A stretch of DNA of 64,000 bases from Erinaceus europaeus (taxonomy: Eukaryota; Chordata; Mammalia; Eulipotyphla; Erinaceidae): the NCBI RefSeq assembly GCF_950295315.1, contig NC_080162.1, forward strand, positions 68,671,760-68,735,759. Reading direction: 5' to 3'. Shown in pieces: positions 34,927 through 46,895 of the stretch. Under the pieces are notes generated by a model. It was not told the origin of the DNA, ran no database searches, and saw only the letters and a program-made list of their open reading frames with translations. The position numbers and the translations under genes were made by a program. Within the stretch, counting starts at the first letter, position 1; every line of letters begins with the position of its first letter.

Positions 34927-36049
34927 AAAGACTTAATTTAAAATAAAGTATTTGCTACATAGATGTCAATGGTTGGCAAATGTTGCTATGAAAATGGAGT
35001 GCTAATTTCAACACAGATTATTGGGCAGATCCCCAGAATTTCTGACTTTATAAATAGACCACAAGCAAAAAATAAATAAATAAATAATCCATATCAATCC
35101 ATATCAAATAATATTGCATCTACCAATCACAACCTAATCAACACAACGATTGCCACCTCAACATGCTTCAGCTCAGACTGTGTCCAGAGACGTCACGTGT
35201 GGAATGACAACCCTTCAGCTTCATTACTCGGGTGAGACCTTTCCTTTCATAGTATTCTCTAATTCCATCCCAGGTGGTTCACTTTCTAACAAAGTCCCAA
35301 TACCTAGATATAGACTAGGTTCTGTGAGAGAGAGCATATGTTCACACGTATCCATAAACTACTGCAAAATATATACCTGAAAGCAGAAGTACACTAGAGT
35401 TTGCAGCCAGTAACTGCAAACTCTAACACTTCCCCCTAACACTTCCTCTCCACTATTCCAAGCTTTGGGTCCATGATTGCTCAACAATTTGTTTGGCTTT
35501 GTATGTTAACTCTCTTTTCAGTCACCAGGTTCCAGATGTCATCAGGATGCAGGCCAGGCTTCCCTGGACTGAAGACCCCACCAATGTGTCCTGGAGCTCC
35601 GCTTCCCCAGAGACACACCTTACTAGGGAAAGAGAGAGGCAGACTGGGAGTATGGATCGACCAGTCAACATCCATGTTCAGCGGGGAAGCAATTACAGAA
35701 GCCAGACCTTCCACCTTCTACAACCCACAACGACCCTGGGTCCATGCTCCCAGAGGGATAGAGAATGGGAAAGCTATCAGGGGAGGGGATGGGATATGGA
35801 GATTGGGTGGTAGGAATTGTGTGGAGTTGTACCCCTCCTACCCTATGGTTTTCTTAATTGATCCTTTCTTAAATAAAAAATAAATTAAAAAAAGATTTAA
35901 TTTAAAATAAAGTATTTGCTACATAGATGTATGGTTGACAAATGTTGCTATGAAAATGGAGGGCTAATTTCAACACAGATTATTGGGCAGATCCCCAGAA
36001 TTTCTGACTTTATAAATTGACCACAAGCAAAAAATAAATAAATAAATAA
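34927..36049 (+). other. L1-type 3' end bracketed by ~160-bp direct repeats
   Basis: 34927-35087 and 35891-36049 are the same sequence with about 5 mismatches and a 2-bp gap. Between them lies a 5'-truncated, A-tailed family R copy (35088-35890). The repeat abuts both the truncation point and the A-tail, as a target-site duplication would, yet is about ten times the usual size. Confidence 0.9.
35088..35890 (+). mobile_element. Family R copy 3, 5'-truncated
   Basis: Starts within 'caaataatattgcatctaccaatcac' (as 42815) and ends 'gatcctttcttaaataaaaaat'. The recurrent overlapping frames seen in copies 1 and 2 are present here too (35473-35883, 35493-35813). Confidence 0.9.
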
Positions 36050-37405
36050 GCTTCCTTACCTCTCTCCTAAACAATGCTGAATAGCAAGCTGAGCGCCCCT
36101 GGGGTCCATACCCTGATAAACACCACCAGGCTATTGTGAAGGGGCTGGGGCTTTGACCAATGCTATGGTTTAAGTTCCAGCGCTATTTCTTCTAAAATAG
36201 GGGACTCTCAGAAAGTTATTTAATTCTCTGCCCCCTTCCCTTGTTTTTTCTGATCTCACCATCGTTTCACCACTCAGGACCAACCACCTCTTCATATAGA
36301 AGTAGGAAGAAATAGAGACAGTGAGAGAAGGAACGACGCACAGCACTTAAGCTTCCTCCAGTGTGGTGGAGGCTAGGCTTGAATCCTTCACCATTTCTTC
36401 ATGGGAGGTGAGGACAATAATAGTACAATCTCCTCTGATTGTTAAATGATTTCAAGTGTTAATTCACATAAAGAACACAAAGCAGTGATTAACAACTTAT
36501 AAAAGCTCTCTCTATGTCATCCCCATGCATTAGTACCAACGAATATTGAAGACAAATTATCTTTGTACTTGCTCTAGTCAGTATGTTTCACTAGCAGTCT
36601 TAAAGCCGAATAATTTTATCTGCCTTATTGATTCACTTTATTGCAAAAACACTTCCCAATCTTATTCTCAAGTGCTACATATAAGATGGTGATAAACTGA
36701 GAGAATAGCATAATTTTCTGTGGCTTAGAACTTCGAAAAGTACATGCAGATTGTGTCACTAGTCTGTAGCTACACCAGACTCAAAAGGACATGTAAATAT
36801 TAAAAAAAAAAACACTTCAATTATTAACTAAGAGTTTTAATGACAATGCTGTAGTATAAAAGGGAGAACTAATATGACAGAAAATGGAAGTGGGAAAGTC
36901 AAGGCAGAGCATTTTGGAGTCAGAAGTAGGAACACAAGATGGCAGAAACAAGATGGTTGCCACTGCTTTGAATACTGATAAATAAAACTAGGAAAAATTT
37001 TAGGTCTCAAATTCTAGGCCTAGCTGAGGGAGACAAGATATGGAGGGTGCAGAGGATTTGCTAAAATAATTTAGAAAGAATAATTTTTGGAATATAGATA
37101 TAGAAAATGCAGTCCAAAGCTTTCAAAGAGGGGGAAAGGACATTGGTAGCTGGAAAGAGTCTACCATAAGGATCCTGTACTGACACAAGAGTTTAAGCTC
37201 ATCAGCAAGTTGCTTTAATATATTTTCTCCCTCTAATAAAAGTGTCACAATTTGGACTCCTGGTCTTCCACAATATGATCCTGTGCTTTTCCCATTTGGT
37301 CTCCTACTTCCTCCCAAATACTTGTTGTCCCTGTCAGATCCACTGTTTACATTGTTCCCAACTGACAATGTGACATTACAATAGCCATTACAATAGCCAG
37401 GACTA
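36050..37405. other. Mostly unique sequence
   Basis: 36240-36400 may hold an old E-type SINE in antisense ('cagcacttaagcttcctccagtg'). 36890-37370 contains 'aaacaagatggttgccac' and 'ctaataaaagtgtc', vaguely LTR-like but without ends I can define. No gene. Confidence 0.4.
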
Positions 37406-37562
37406 TGTGACCTGGGAGGTGCTGCAGTAGATAAAGTGTTGGACTCTCAAGCATCAAGTCCTAAGTAGAACATCATGTGCTAGAATGATGCTCTGGTTCT
37501 CTCCTCCTCATCTTCCTCCCCCTCCTCCTCCTCTCTCACTCTCTCACTCTCTCAAAAATACA
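37406..37562 (+). mobile_element. D-type SINE
   Basis: 'gacctgggaggtgctgcagtagataaagtgttggactctcaagc', 'gctagaatgatgctctggttctc', CT-rich 3' end. Confidence 0.82.
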
Positions 37563-37636
37563 TATGTGTGTGTGTATGTGTGTGCGTGCGCGCGCGTGTA
37601 CGTGCATGTATCACACATACATACAGAGAGAGAGAG
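37562..37636. repeat. (TG)n/(CG)n and (AG)n microsatellite
   Basis: 'tgtgtgcgtgcgcgcgcgtgtacg' alternating purine-pyrimidine tract, potential Z-DNA, followed by 'agagagagagag'. Confidence 0.9.
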
Positions 37637-37971
37637 AAACCTATGCTAAGGCTAGTCCCAGAACTTGAAGCTGAGTTCTTTTTCTTCAGATTTTCCATCC
37701 TTTAAAGCCAAATCTTAATCCAGCTTCTTTGCTTTCCCATAATAAAATCAATCTATTTTTTATCCATGTTCCAGCTGCTTCTTTTTAGCCATTCTATTAA
37801 TGTGTCCCCTGCCATTTTGTATAGGCTGTTTGCCTGTCTCTCTCAATCCTGTGACTTGAGGCATCCAACCAGCACTCTGAACAATAAGACAAAGCCACAG
37901 GAAATGCCACAGTGCTCTCTATATTCACCATTCTTCTACTGGCCAAGACTTCCTTTTTTTTTTTTTAAATC

Positions 37972-39290
37972 AGTGATTTAATAATGATCAACAAGACTGT
38001 AGAATAAGAGGGATACAGTTCCCACCACCAGAGTTCCACATCCCGTCCCCTCCATTGGAAGCTTCCCTATCCTTTATCCCTCTGGGAGTATGGGCCAAAA
38101 TTCTTTATGGGGTGCAGAAGGTGGGAGGTCTGATTTCTGTAACTGCTTCTCCACTGGACATGGGCATTGACAGGTTGATCTATAACCTCAGCCTGTTTCT
38201 ATCTTTCCCTAGAGGGGTAGTGTTCTGGAGAGGTGGGGTTCCAGGACATATTGGTGAGGTCATCTACTCAGGGAAGTCAGGTTAGTGTCATGGTAGCATC
38301 TGCAACATGGTGGCTGAAAAGCATTAAGATATAAAGCAGAACAAATTGTCTATTAATTGGGAACCTAAAGGTAAGAATATAGCCTATGAGATTTTGGGTC
38401 TTCATGTTGGAAGAAGCTAGGAAGTCTATTTTAGGTATATTCCAAGGGGCCCATGATTTGACTAATTTTTGCCTGAGCCAGATAGCTAATTAGCAGGTGG
38501 GCTAAAAGTATTGGGCTAAAAGTCTAGGAAGATGGTGTCAGAGTTGGAAATAGGACTATAAAGCTGGGTCAGGGCAGAGAGTATCTCCCAAATATGGGAA
38601 AAGTATATAAATACTATTTACTGTAAACCCCATTGATCTGACCCAGGACCCATGTCTATCCATACTTAGCACAGGAGCCTGAGTAACCTCTGCATCCCTG
38701 CTGGTCTGAACTCACATTCCATGGTCATAATTAGGAACATTCTATGTTGCACTTATTTCAAGACCAATCTTCTTTGAGTGGCAGAGTATGTTGGCCCAGC
38801 CCCTCTTCAGAGAGTGGGGCAGTCTCTACCATTATTGTTCTACAATGAGGGCAAGGTCCTGTAGAGTCTCACATGAGGATTTATGACACCGTTTCTGACA
38901 GAGAGACAACCAGTGATGGTGCAGAGACGGATCTGTTCGAGGTCTCGGCCATCTCTGAGCATCTATAAACCTTACTTATCCACATGCACTCTGACTGGGT
39001 TTTGCTATCCCCTGCAGCATTTACTAATATAGATTAAATCCCCCCAGGAGCAACCCTCAATCAGATATGTTTATAGATTGGTGAATTAAAAGCCCCAATA
39101 CCCTTGTCCCTTAGGTAGAACAACTCTGAGGTAGGTATTCTATACAGATGTCCAGTGGTCCCCAACAGATTTAAGCCCTAGTATTTCTTAGCAATTGCCT
39201 GCTGATACATCCTGTATTCACTTTTTTCACACTTCCTTATTGGTATTTCTCAGGATCACCTTCAAATAAATAACCTCCAGGATATTATCT
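37972..39290 (-). mobile_element. Long antisense family R / L1 3'-end relative
   Basis: 3' part (37972-38300) is the complement of the end of family R ('ctctgggagtatgggccaaaattc', 'gacatgggcattgacagg', 'ctagaggggtag'). The 5' part (38500-39290) matches the old sense copy at 8735-9165 but not copies 1-2, so it represents a different subfamily with a different 5' half. Frames are short. Confidence 0.75.
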
Positions 39291-39628
39291 TTAGCCTACA
39301 TCTAGGGGAATTAAATATACAGCAATGCTCAATAAATATTGATACTTAATTAGGCTTAAATTCATGGAAAAAGAGAAATGAAAAAGGAAATATAAGAAAC
39401 TCTAGAGAGAGTGCTTATCTGTTAAGATATATTTTCAAAGGTAAAAATGAGCAAGTGGATTCAAATACTTAGTGGCACAGAAACTTCAGACTGGAGGTAG
39501 GAAGCAGCAAAACTGAAGAGATCTGATCTTATCAGATCATATTTTCATAATTATGATCTTCCCCCAAGAAATCCTAAAAAGGTTTTCTCACTGGATTTTT
39601 GTGTAGAGTACCTATAAATGTGTTTACT

Positions 39629-39851
39629 GGGGCCAGGCGGTGGCACACCTGGTTAAGTGCACACATTACAGTGTTCACGGACCCAGGTTCAAGCCCTTGG
39701 TCCCCACCTGTAGGGGGAAAGCTTCAAGAGTGGTGAAGCAGAGCTGCAGGTGTCTCTCTGTCTCTTCCCCTCTCTATCTCCTGCTCCCCTCTCAATTTCT
39801 CTCTGTCTCTGTCCAATAATAAATAATAATGTAAATAAAATTTTTAAAAAG
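39629..39851 (+). mobile_element. A-type SINE with 13-bp TSD
   Basis: 'ggggccaggcggtggcacacctgg' to 'ctgtccaataataaataataatg'. Identical flanks aaatgtgtttact (39616-39628; 39852-39864). Confidence 0.95.
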
Positions 39852-39904
39852 AAATGTGTTTACTACAGTCCTGTTAGTTCTGTGAGATTAAGATGTAGAT
39901 ACTC

Positions 39905-40085
39905 TGGGGTAAATAGCATAATGCTTATGCAACAAGACTATCATGCCTGAGGTTCCCAAGTCCCAGATTCAGTCCTCCGCACCACCATAAACCAGAGCTG
40001 AGCAGTGCTCTGGTAAATAAATAAATACATAAATAAATACACAAATAAATACATAAATAAAAGTAATAATAGCAATAAAAATAAA
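39905..40085 (+). mobile_element. C-type SINE with AAAT tail
   Basis: 'aatagcataatgcttatgcaacaag', 'gagctgagcagtgctctggtaaataaataaat'. Flank repeat aagatgtagatactct / aagatgtggatgctct (39890; 40086), two mismatches. Confidence 0.93.
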
Positions 40086-40101
40086 AGATGTGGATGCTCT
40101 C

Positions 40102-40720
40102 ACTGTTTAGAAATATAGAACACAATGAAACCTCAATTCTGAGGATGGCAGCATGTTAAATAGGACTTTTCTTCTTGTCATGGAATTTCAGTGGAAGGCC
40201 CAAAACAGAGAACTGTGTCAGTCAGGATGGGCAAAGTAAAGCTGAAAATCTCCAGGTTTTAAAACAAAAGTTTGAAGGGATTTATTTCTTTGTGTATCCT
40301 AATTGCTCAAGTCAAGCTTGGGAGACCCCTGCTCCATGTTTGTCGCTCAGGAACCCAAGCTGACAGAGGCAACATTCTCTTTCAATTGTAATATCTCAAA
40401 AATAAATTTTCATGATGGGGGTGGAAGAGCAGGTTGGAGTCAAGTACTGGCAATTTAATGCTTCCATCCAGAAATGAAAACCAAGTTTACTACTCACATT
40501 TATTTGATAATTTGGGATACCACCCATACCTTACTTAATTAGAACAGTTAGTTATCCATATGCTTGCAGTGGTGATAATTCTCATATGGAAAATATTACT
40601 TATGTTATCACAATCTTGATAGGCTGAATAGCCCCTGACAATGTCCATGTCCTATTCCTCACAGTCTGTGAATATGTTGCATTACATGGCAAAAAGTACT
40701 TCATTAGGAATCTTGGAATG
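40102..40720. other. Unique sequence, nothing recognised
   Basis: No repeat or gene that I can support. Confidence 0.45.
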
Positions 40721-41015
40721 GAGGCTGGATGATGGCACACCTAGTTAAATGCACACACTACCATGTAAACGGACCCGGGTTCCAGCCCCAGCTCCCTACC
40801 TGCAGGGGGGAATCTTCACAAGCTGTGAAACAAGTTTGCAGGTGTCTGTCTCTCCCTCTCCCTCTCTGTCACCCCCTCTCCTCTCAGTTTCTATCAGTCC
40901 TATCTAATTAAAATAGAAGGGGGGAGGAAAAAATGGGCTAAGGAAGTAATGGATTCATAGGGCAGGCACTGAGCCCCAGCAGTAAACCTGGTGGCAATAA
41001 AAAAAAAAGTTAATT
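40721..41015 (+). mobile_element. Mosaic SINE: A-type head, B-type 3' module
   Basis: 'ggaggctggatgatggcacacctagtt' head, then 'ctatcagtcctatct' and module 'atggattcatagggcaggcactgagccccagcagtaaacctggtggc'. Flanks 'aatcttggaatgg' / 'aatcttgaaattgg'. Confidence 0.88.
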
Positions 41016-41035
41016 AAAAAAAATCTTGAAATTGG

Positions 41036-41400
41036 TAGGGACCGGCAAATAGTTCACCCAGTAAAGCACACCTGTTATCATGTTTAAGAACCTGAGTTCA
41101 AACCCCTGGTCCATAGCTACAAGGGGTAAGCTTCATTAAGCAGTAAAGCTATAGGCCAGGCAGTGATGCAGTGGTTAATCACTCACGATAAAGTGAACAA
41201 CGATGCAGGTTCAAGCCCCTGGTCCCCATCTTCAGAGGGAAAGCTTTTTCTCTCTTTAAAAAAGAAAAAAAGACTGTTCACGGAAAGCAGTAAAGCTGTG
41301 CAGCAAGTGTCTATCTATATATCTATCTAACATCTTCTCTATATACCCTTTCCCTCTCAATTTCTCTCTGTCTCTATCAACAAATGAAGAAAAATAAATT
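41036..41400 (+). mobile_element. A-type SINE interrupted by a second SINE
   Basis: Outer copy 41036-41150 resumes at 41298-41400. The inserted SINE (41151-41284) carries its own box B 'ggttcaagccc'. Direct repeat aagcagtaaagct (41138-41150; 41285-41297) marks the nested insertion. Confidence 0.9.
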
Positions 41401-41714
41401 AAAATTTTCATTTAAAAATAATTTTGAAATGAGATTATCCTGATTATTTCAGTATCCCAATATCATCATAATCAAATTCAATATGATTTCATTATCAAAG
41501 TAAATAAAGAGCCCTTCAAATAGAATTCCTCATAACACAGTATCCGTGAAATAAGGAAACTGGTTTCTCTCTGGAAAAAAAAATAGTAATTTTGTTTGGT
41601 GTGACCACTAGATTCTAGGTTGTGTCAAAAAAAAATTTTTTTAGGAAGACTTGAGATGTGTCACCAGGAATTTGGAATATATTGAGTTGTCAGAAAAGTT
41701 ATATTCAACCCAGA

Positions 41715-41888
41715 TCTATGCCCTTGGGAGAACTATGGTCCCTGTAACATGATGGCAAAGGAGGACCTAGTAGGGGGTTGAATTTTTATGTGGTAAACTG
41801 AGAAATGTTACACATGTACAAACTATTTTATTTTACTTTTGACTGTAAACCATTCATCTGCCAATGTATAAATTTTAAATAACAGTAA
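41715..41888 (+). mobile_element. L1 3'UTR fragment
   Basis: 'aggacctagtagggggttgaatttttatgtgg', 'gagaaatgttacacatgtacaaac' match the common L1 3' end. Confidence 0.82.
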
Positions 41889-42265
41889 TAAGACTCTGGA
41901 TGCGAGGATAGTAAAGGAATAAGTAGTCATTCCTTCCCCTTTTCCAGACCCCAAGCTTGACTTTTCAGGACTGAGCAATAAGGACATACACCTAACAAAA
42001 TGCAAGAGTCAAAAGTGCTGAACTGGCTTGGACTAAATTTTGTAGAACAAAATTGAGTCTGTTCTTATAGCTGAAAATGAACAAGAAACTTTCATGGGGG
42101 TGGGGAGCAGAAGTAAGAGAAATGCAGCTGAGAGTGTCTGAAGTCTGCAAAGGAAGAAAAATAAACCCATTTCCTGTGTTTACTTCCACAGGTTAGGTCC
42201 ATTCAATAAACCAGCTATATAATCCATATTGTGCAAATTCCTACCTGCCTGTTCTCCTGTTCATG
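41889..42265. other. Unique sequence, nothing recognised
   Basis: Short frames only; no repeat family recognised. Confidence 0.45.
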
Positions 42266-42275
42266 ATAAAAATAT

Positions 42276-43600
42276 AAATTGTTAGGGCACCAAAGTAAAA
42301 ACCCAGTGGTGAGGGGTAGACATGTAGCTTCCTGGGCCAGTGGGGGGTGGGAGTGGGCGGGAGGGATGGGTCACAGTCCTTTGGTGGTGGGAATGGTGTT
42401 TATGTACACTCCTAGCAAAATGTAGACATATAAATCAGTAGTTAATTAATATGAGAGGGGGAAATCAATTGTATGTCTCAAAGTTTCTCAAAACACAAAC
42501 TGAATCTTTTTAATATATAGGCTATGTATTTGATATACGGACTCTCTCAAAAGCCTAGACCAAGTAGATTAGAAGCTTCCAATAGCACAGCTATATACAA
42601 GATACTGGGTACTGTACAGCAAACCATAACAAAGGGACTTTTCAAAGTTAACCCAATTAACAAATAATGTGATGATAATATTAACTATTGATTGTCTTTT
42701 TGAACCCTAAGACAGCAGGAACCTCACATCTTCACTATAGAGCCCCTACTTCCCCCAGTCCTGGAACCCTTGGATAGGGCCCACTTTCCCGTATACATCT
42801 CCCAATCCAAACCAAATAATATTGCATCCGCCGATCACAACCTAAGCAAAGCAACGATTGCCATCTCAACATGCTTCACCTCAGACTGTATCCAGAGACT
42901 TCACGTGTGGAATGACAACCCTTCACCTTCATTACTCGGGTGAGACCTTTCCTTTAATAGTACACTCTAATTTCATCTCAGGTAGTTCACTTTCTAACAA
43001 AGTCCCATAACCTAGATATACACCAGTTTCTGTGAGAGAGAGCTTATGTGCACACGTATCCATAAACTACTACAAAATATATACCTGAAAGCAGGATTAC
43101 ACTAGAGTTTGCAGTGAGTACCTCCCTAACACTTCCTCTCCACTATTCCAAGCTTGGGATCCATGATTGCTCAACAAATTGTTTGGCTTCATTTGTTAAC
43201 TCTCTTTTCAATGACCAGGTTCCAGATGCCACCAGGATGCTGGCTAGGCTTCCCTGGATTGAAGACCCCACCAATGTGTCCTGGAGCTCAGCTTCCCCAG
43301 AGACACACCCTACTAGGGAAAGAGAGAGGCAGACTGGGGGTATGGACCAACCAGTCAACGCCCATGTTCAGCGGGGAAGCAATTACAGAAGCCAGACCTT
43401 CTACCTTCTGCAACCCTCAACGACCCTGGGTCCATGCTCCCAGAGGGATAGAGAATGGGAAAGCTACCATGGGAGGGAGTGGGTTAAGGGGATCGGGTGA
43501 TGGGAATTGTGTGGAGTTGTACCCCTCCTACCTTATGCTTTTGTTCACTAATCCTTTCTTAAATAAAAAATTTAAAAAAATAATAATAATAATAATATAA
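42276..43600 (+). mobile_element. Family R copy 2, with L1-like 5' junction
   Basis: Over 42329-43580 it is collinear with 2851-4105 with few differences. It extends 5' into 'gggcaccaaagtaaaaacccagtgg' (42285-42309), homologous to the ordinary L1 3'UTR 'gcaccaaagtaaaagactctgg' (16083, 33356). That links family R to an L1 lineage with an exchanged 3' end. Ends AATAAA plus A/TAA-rich tail. Possible TSD ataaaaatat (42266-42275; 43601-43610), low-complexity so tentative. Confidence 0.87.
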
Positions 43601-43614
43601 ATAAAAATATCAAA

Positions 43615-43637
43615 ATATATATATATATATATATATA
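43615..43637. repeat. (AT)n microsatellite
   Basis: Pure AT run at the end of the family R tail. Confidence 0.95.
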
Positions 43638-43639
43638 AA

Positions 43640-45088
43640 TTGTATCAATTACTTTTTCCTACTATATGTACTCAGTACTATTTAGTCATCAGTAACTTTT
43701 TTTCAAAGGTATCTTTGCTGGTATTTAGTATGCTCTCACAAGTATGAATTGTTTATTTTATATGACAAAATGTGGGGTGGGTCCAGGATTAGTTAATTCA
43801 ATGACTTCATAACCCTTAGAGTCTGAGGTTATATTAGAATCACCTTGTGATTCACAAATGAGTGCTGAAGTTCCATTACCATATTCTCACGTGACAATGT
43901 CCAGAGATTGGAAATACAAATGCACCTTTTCTTTTACTCTCCTTTGAAGATAAAAGAAAAGATTTCTATATACCCTTTGGAAAACTTCCCTTAGGTGCCA
44001 TTCACTGGACCTGGTTCTCATGCCATTCTTAAACCAGGCACTGGGAAAGAAAATGAAACTACTATGACTGAACTGAATTTAACAATATTAAGCCTTTGGG
44101 GACCAGAGTAGACTAAATCACACAGCCATCTGATGTGACTATCATGTGCTCTTAAAATAGAGAGGAAAAGACAACAAACACATTATATAATGTGAGGACT
44201 TTTTCTCCTACAACTCAAAAGGAACGCTGCCTGAGCTGAGGTTTCTAGAGGAAGAGCCTGAGATGGTTTCTTGCAAGAATGCTATTAGGGAAAGAGAAGT
44301 GGATAAAGCACCATGGAACAGGACAGGTGCTCAGCAAGAAGGAGGTAGTTTCAGCTGGTCTTTATCTTCAGTCTGGTCCCATGGGAAGCCCTGGATCATA
44401 AGTCATACCACAAAATTAGTTCCTACCTTAAGGAACAGGGACTTACCCTTTGTACCCAATTTTCAACTAGTCATTGTGAATTGCTGCAGTTCCATTGTCT
44501 CTCCCCCTCCACCCTCCTTTACTGCAGGAAAATTTTCTGGAGAACAGAACTGCTCAAAGTCATTAGCAGTTAACGTGGACAGCATGTGAGGGTATATGGT
44601 CTCATCTGGTAAAAGGGATCTAGATACAGCACTAGCAGTGCCTACCATATATCCTGTTACAGGAAATGAACTTGATAACAGAGAAACTTAAACAGACTCT
44701 AGAATGTTTAGAACTTAGACATTCTGGTGTCTGTCATAGCAGAACAATTATAAGAATTGGGATCACCCTGGTTCAGTATGCAAAAAACTGTGTTTTCTCT
44801 AGGGGTGCCCAAACCTACTAGAATGTCCGAAAATCTAGCACTTAATCTTCCATGATATAACCTGAACTTCAGGTACTGCATCTAGAGTTATCCTAGACCA
44901 AGGAATTCAAAATGGAAAGTCTCCCGATCTACATAACTGCTCTGCTATGCTCCGCATCCGTGGAAGGTGCTGTGAGTCACACATCAAGTTAATAAGCTTC
45001 AGAAATGGCTGGCTCTGGTTTTCTTTGTGGGTCTGAGTAGTCCCATCCCTGGGGTGAGAAAAGTATCAGATCTTGGAGAGTGGCTTAT
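43640..45088. other. 1.45 kb unique sequence
   Basis: Frames at 44263-44589 (+) and 44463-44648 (-) have no recognisable domain; no named repeat seen. Confidence 0.45.
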
Positions 45089-45365
45089 TTCTGGACTAGG
45101 CAGTGGTACCCCTGGATGAATACAGGCAATATCATACCTGTGTTCAAGCACCTGGTTCCCACCTGCAAGAAAGAAACTTCACAAGTGGTGAAGCTGTACT
45201 GCAGGTGTCTCTTTCTTTCTTCCTCTTTACTTGATCCTTAACCTCTCAATTTCTCTCTGTCCTACCAGTGAGAAGGGGGGGAGGTAGAGAAAAGAAGGGA
45301 CATAGGAAGGGATGTAGGAAGCGATGTAGGAAGGGAGGGAGAAAGGGAAGGAGGGAAAAGAAAAA
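45089..45365 (+). mobile_element. A-type SINE with purine-rich tail
   Basis: 'ggactaggcagtggtacccctggatg', 'cacaagtggtgaagctgtactgcaggtgtctc', tail of GGAAGGGA-type units (45286-45365). Flanks 'gtggcttatttct' / 'gttgcttatttct'. Confidence 0.88.
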
Positions 45366-46430
45366 GAGTTGCTTATTTCTCATCTGGTGATACTGGCCTG
45401 CAGTGACCAAATGAATTACCAGTCTGTGGGCCAATCTCAAGCCTACAAACTATCAATCAACCCACATACTTTCAGCAACATCCCATAGCCAACATTGACA
45501 GAAAAAGGTTAACTTCACCACTTACAGATTTTGCTCTAGATTTCCTCTGGGTTGAGGAGAGTTACAACAATTCTCCCTTTTCACTAGAAATGGAAAGACT
45601 TTAGAAGAAACCAAGACAATGAACAAGTCTTTCCAAATCATCTATTTTAGAAATTATGGGTGGAATTACAGCGTACAGATTAATTTCCTCTAAAAATATA
45701 GTTGGGTTTCCAAAGTTGGAAGAAAGAAGGGCTGAACAAATCAATCTTGGCAGAAGCTAAAAGATTCAAAAACAACTTGAATATCCTGGCTTCCATCTGC
45801 AACAGGAAATGGAAAGAATTCTAAAGACCACCAACAATTAATATTAGGGAAGTCAGAGTTTCTAATAAGTAAACATTTTGTACTAAAATAAATAATTTGT
45901 GTTGTATTTTAACTTCCTGCATTTATGTCTTCTGCCTTCTCATTGGTAGAAATTCTTTTCCAGGGAAGTTTAACTCAGGATCAGGATCAGTCCTGGAACA
46001 CCACATCGACCCTGTGCCTTACACACAGAGGTATTCCATCAGTATCTGTCAAATTTGTAAATAAATAGTCAGCTGAAATTTAGTTAAGCAATTTTATCTT
46101 GGCTATCACTATCATTAATAGGACAACTTGTCACTTGCCTAAGATCTGAGCAAAAGGTAATCATTTAATAATGATCACGTATAAATGACCTTAAGTATAA
46201 ATGACTTGTCTAACACAATTAAAACTCCAAAATCTTTAGCAGCAAAATCTGTTCTCTAAAGCACATCAGCATCTGTAAATAATCCTGAGGCTAGAGAGAA
46301 ATTCATTATGTCAGGATGCCCTCTACTGGAAAACACTCTTGCCCACTTACCATTCACGCACCTACCATTCACATTTCTCACCAAAGGAGAAAAGGGCACA
46401 GGACCCAAGTTTGCTTTTTAGTTGTTGTTT
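45366..46430. other. Unique sequence, nothing recognised
   Basis: About 1 kb without repeat or gene that I can name. Confidence 0.45.
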
Positions 46431-46436
46431 TTGGTT

Positions 46437-46762
46437 TTTTTTTTTTAGAAAATTATTATTTTAAATTTTCATTTCTTTTTTATTTATTTTCCCTTTTGTT
46501 GCCCTTGTTTTTTTATTGTTGTTCTAGTCATTATTGTTGTTGTCATTTATGTCATCATTGTTAGCTAGGACAGAGAGAAACAGAGAGAGAAGGGGAAGAC
46601 AAAGAGGGGGAGGAAAAGACAGACACCTGCAGACCTGCTTCACCGCCTGTGAAGTGACTCCCCTGCAAGTGGGGAGCTGGGGGCTCAAACCAGGATCCTT
46701 ATGCCGGTCCTTGTGCTTCGTACCACATGCACTTAACCAGCTTTGCTACCGCCTGACTCCCA
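46437..46762 (-). mobile_element. B-type SINE without 3' module, antisense
   Basis: 'ttatttattttcccttttgttgcccttg', GTT linker, GA-rich centre, 'gctcaaaccaggatccttatgccgg', 'taccgcctgactcccag'. Confidence 0.93.
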
Positions 46763-46769
46763 GTTGTTA

Positions 46770-46895
46770 TTTTTTTTAATGTATTAATTAATGAGAGAGA
46801 GCACCAGAACATCACTCTGGCATATGTACTGTTGGGAGTCAAACTCGGGTCCTAATGCAGTGTTTTAATCCACTGCCATCTCCTGGGCTGCACAG
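46770..46895 (-). mobile_element. D-type SINE, antisense
   Basis: 'aatgtattaattaatgagagagagcaccagaacatcactctggcatatgtactg', 'cactgccatctcctgggc'. Confidence 0.8.

Noticed and set aside
36890..37370. Possible old LTR
   Set aside because: Contains an AATAAA-like signal but no definable TG...CA ends or flanking duplication.
44263..44589. 108-codon frame in unique DNA
   Set aside because: No recognisable domain, no splice or promoter context, overlapped by an opposite-strand frame.
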